A DNA stretch of 64,000 nt. It comes from Streptomyces sp. NRRL S-118. GTDB lineage: Bacteria; Actinomycetota; Actinomycetes; Streptomycetales; Streptomycetaceae. Both the position numbers and the translations under genes were made by a program. The stretch covers positions 435 through 64,434 of the forward strand of contig NZ_KL591007.1 of the NCBI RefSeq assembly GCF_000716335.1, in the 5' to 3' direction. Shown here piece after piece: positions 62,686 through 64,000 of the stretch; within the stretch, counting starts at the first letter, position 1, and each line of letters starts with the position of its first letter. The notes under the pieces are model-generated. The model made no database searches and had not been told where the DNA came from. It saw nothing but the letters and a program-made list of their open reading frames with translations.

Positions 62686-64000
62686 TCAGCCCTCGACGCC
62701 GAGCTTCTCCAGGATCAGCTCGCGCACGCGGGCGGCGTCCGCCTGGCCGCGGGTGGCCTTCATGACGGCACCCACCAGGGCGCCGGCCGCGGCCACCTTG
62801 CCGCCGCGGATCTTGTCCGCGATGGCGCCGTTGGCGGCAATCGCCTCGTCCACGGCCGCGCCGAGCGCGCCCTCGTCGGAGACGACCTTCAGGCCGCGCT
62901 TCTCGACGACCGTGTCGGGGTCGCCCTCGCCCGCCAGCACGCCCTCGATGACCTGGCGGGCCAGCTTGTCGTTGAGGTCGCCGGACGCGACGAGCGCGGA
63001 GACACGGGCGACCTCGGCCGGGGTGATGGCCAGCTCGTCCAGCGGGGTGCCGGACTCGTTGGCGTTACGGGCCAGCTCGCCCATCCACCACTTGCGGGCC
63101 TGGTCGGCCGGGGCGCCCGCCTCGGTCGTGGCGACGATCAGGTCGACCGCGCCCGCGTTGAGGATCGCCTGCATGTCGAGCTCGGAGATCCCCCACTCCT
63201 CGCGCAGCCGGTTGCGGCGCACGCGCGGCAGCTCGGGCAGCGTGGCGCGCAGCTCCTCGACCCACTCGCGGGACGGGGCCACGGGGACGAGGTCGGGCTC
63301 CGGGAAGTACCGGTAGTCCTCGGCCTCCTCCTTCACCCGGCCGGAGGTGGTGGAGCCGTCCTCCTCGTGGAAGTGGCGGGTCTCCTGGATGACCGTGCCG
63401 CCCGCGTTCAGCACGCCCGCGTGGCGGCTGATCTCGAACCGGACGGCCCGCTCGACGGAGCGCAGCGAGTTGACGTTCTTCGTCTCGCTGCGGGTGCCGA
63501 ACTTCTCGGTGCCCCGGGGGCGCAGCGACAGGTTCACGTCGCAGCGCATCTGGCCCATCTCCATGCGGGCCTCGGACACGCCGAGCGCCTTGATGAGCTC
63601 GCGCAGTTCGGCGACGTACGCCTTGGCCACCTCGGGGGCGCGCTCGCCGGCGCCGACGATCGGCTTGGTGACGATCTCGATCAGCGGGATGCCGGCGCGG
63701 TTGTAGTCGAGCAGGGAGTGGGACGCGCCGTGGATCCGGCCGGTGGCGCCGCCGACGTGGGTCGACTTGCCGGTGTCCTCCTCCATGTGGGCGCGCTCGA
63801 TCTCCACGCGGAAGACCTCACCGTCCTCCAGCTGGACGTCCAGGTAGCCGTTGAAGGCGATCGGCTCGTCGTACTGGGAGGTCTGGAAGTTCTTCGGCAT
63901 GTCCGGATAGAAGTAGTTCTTCCGGGCGAAGCGGCACCACTCGGCGATCTCGCAGTGGAGGGCGAGGCCGATCTTGATGGCGGACTCGACCGCGGTCGCG
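62686..64000 (-). CDS. gatB: Asp/Glu-tRNA amidotransferase subunit B (5' end beyond window)
   Basis: The C-terminal ~438 residues of GatB are present and the frame runs off the right edge. Motifs: [20 protein letters not shown] with zinc-site Cys, [37 protein letters not shown] ([18 protein letters not shown]), the [14 protein letters not shown] core, and the C-terminal GatB/YqeY tail. GatCAB makes Gln-tRNA(Gln)/Asn-tRNA(Asn) by transamidation. Confidence 0.95.
   Translation of the reverse strand, partial: ATAVESAIKIGLALHCEIAEWCRFARKNYFYPDMPKNFQTSQYDEPIAFNGYLDVQLEDGEVFRVEIERAHMEEDTGKSTHVGGATGRIHGASHSLLDYNRAGIPLIEIVTKPIVGAGERAPEVAKAYVAELRELIKALGVSEARMEMGQMRCDVNLSLRPRGTEKFGTRSETKNVNSLRSVERAVRFEISRHAGVLNAGGTVIQETRHFHEEDGSTTSGRVKEEAEDYRYFPEPDLVPVAPSREWVEELRATLPELPRVRRNRLREEWGISELDMQAILNAGAVDLIVATTEAGAPADQARKWWMGELARNANESGTPLDELAITPAEVARVSALVASGDLNDKLARQVIEGVLAGEGDPDTVVEKRGLKVVSDEGALGAAVDEAIAANGAIADKIRGGKVAAAGALVGAVMKATRGQADAARVRELILEKLGVEG

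Overview
The window is about 70% G+C, with GTG and TTG starts, Tat and lipoprotein signals, and many Actinobacteria-specific families (AccE, DUF397/DUF5753, DUF6191, a CvnD-like neighbourhood at the left edge, a c-di-GMP protein beside ilvB). It is chromosomal DNA of a Streptomyces or a very close relative. From memory of Streptomyces coelicolor, the backbone (accE-accB, cimA, ureAB-ureC, ilvE, leuB, pruA-putA, serA, ilvC-ilvN-ilvB, a GGDEF/EAL gene, gatB) follows the SCO5536 to SCO5501 order. The window is therefore a conserved core region with accessory blocks inserted. No rRNA, tRNA or CRISPR array was seen.

Layout. 0-2 kb: acyl-CoA carboxylase epsilon and beta subunits. 2-8 kb: a partly decayed polysaccharide locus, with an intact Tat-exported family 8 polysaccharide lyase, a mini-remnant of a second one, a DeoR/LacI hybrid regulator, a frameshifted NPCBM domain and an intact GH64 beta-1,3-glucanase with a LacI-type operator. 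8-15.3 kb: two divergent TetR-controlled pairs with clear palindromic operators, a small secreted M15-like protein, YceI, and an AbaA/WhiJ-type regulatory triad (HATPase, XRE-DUF5753, DUF397). 15.3-19.2 kb: a membrane protein and a three-gene RsbQ / PAS-PP2C / STAS operon that resembles the energy-stress branch of the Bacillus sigma-B pathway. 19.2-30 kb: branched-chain amino acid genes (cimA, ilvE, leuB) flanking a urease-like/agmatine deiminase/NCS1 permease/TetR locus. 30-33 kb: broken LysR and oxidoreductase genes, an AAC(2')-like acetyltransferase and a nitroreductase. 33-37.6 kb: proline catabolism with its PucR-type regulator. 37.6-46.3 kb: serA, ilvC-ilvN-ilvB with an attenuator, and a diguanylate cyclase with a degenerate EAL domain. 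46-58 kb: assorted dehydrogenases, a lipoprotein, a large LuxR-family ATPase, acetyltransferase, S41 protease and MMPL transporter. 58-64 kb: remnants of a phospholipase C, an SDR and an IS5-type transposase between PPK2, CsbD, EF-hand and SRPBCC genes, ending in partial gatB.

How the genes fit together. Three branched-chain amino acid transcription units carry leader signals: the ilvB leader peptide MRTRILVLGKRVG with a terminator, a candidate 12-residue ilvE leader ([12 protein letters not shown]) rich in rare Val/Leu codons, and a U-tract terminator ahead of cimA. The divergent NCS1 permease and ureAB-ureC-aguA-X-tetR operon share three copies of a TTnGAG-N5-CTCnAA palindrome. They look like one regulated uptake and hydrolysis pathway for a nitrogenous compound, and the UreC here has an altered active-site flap. 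These two are the most interesting features. Several gene remnants show that the accessory blocks are decaying.
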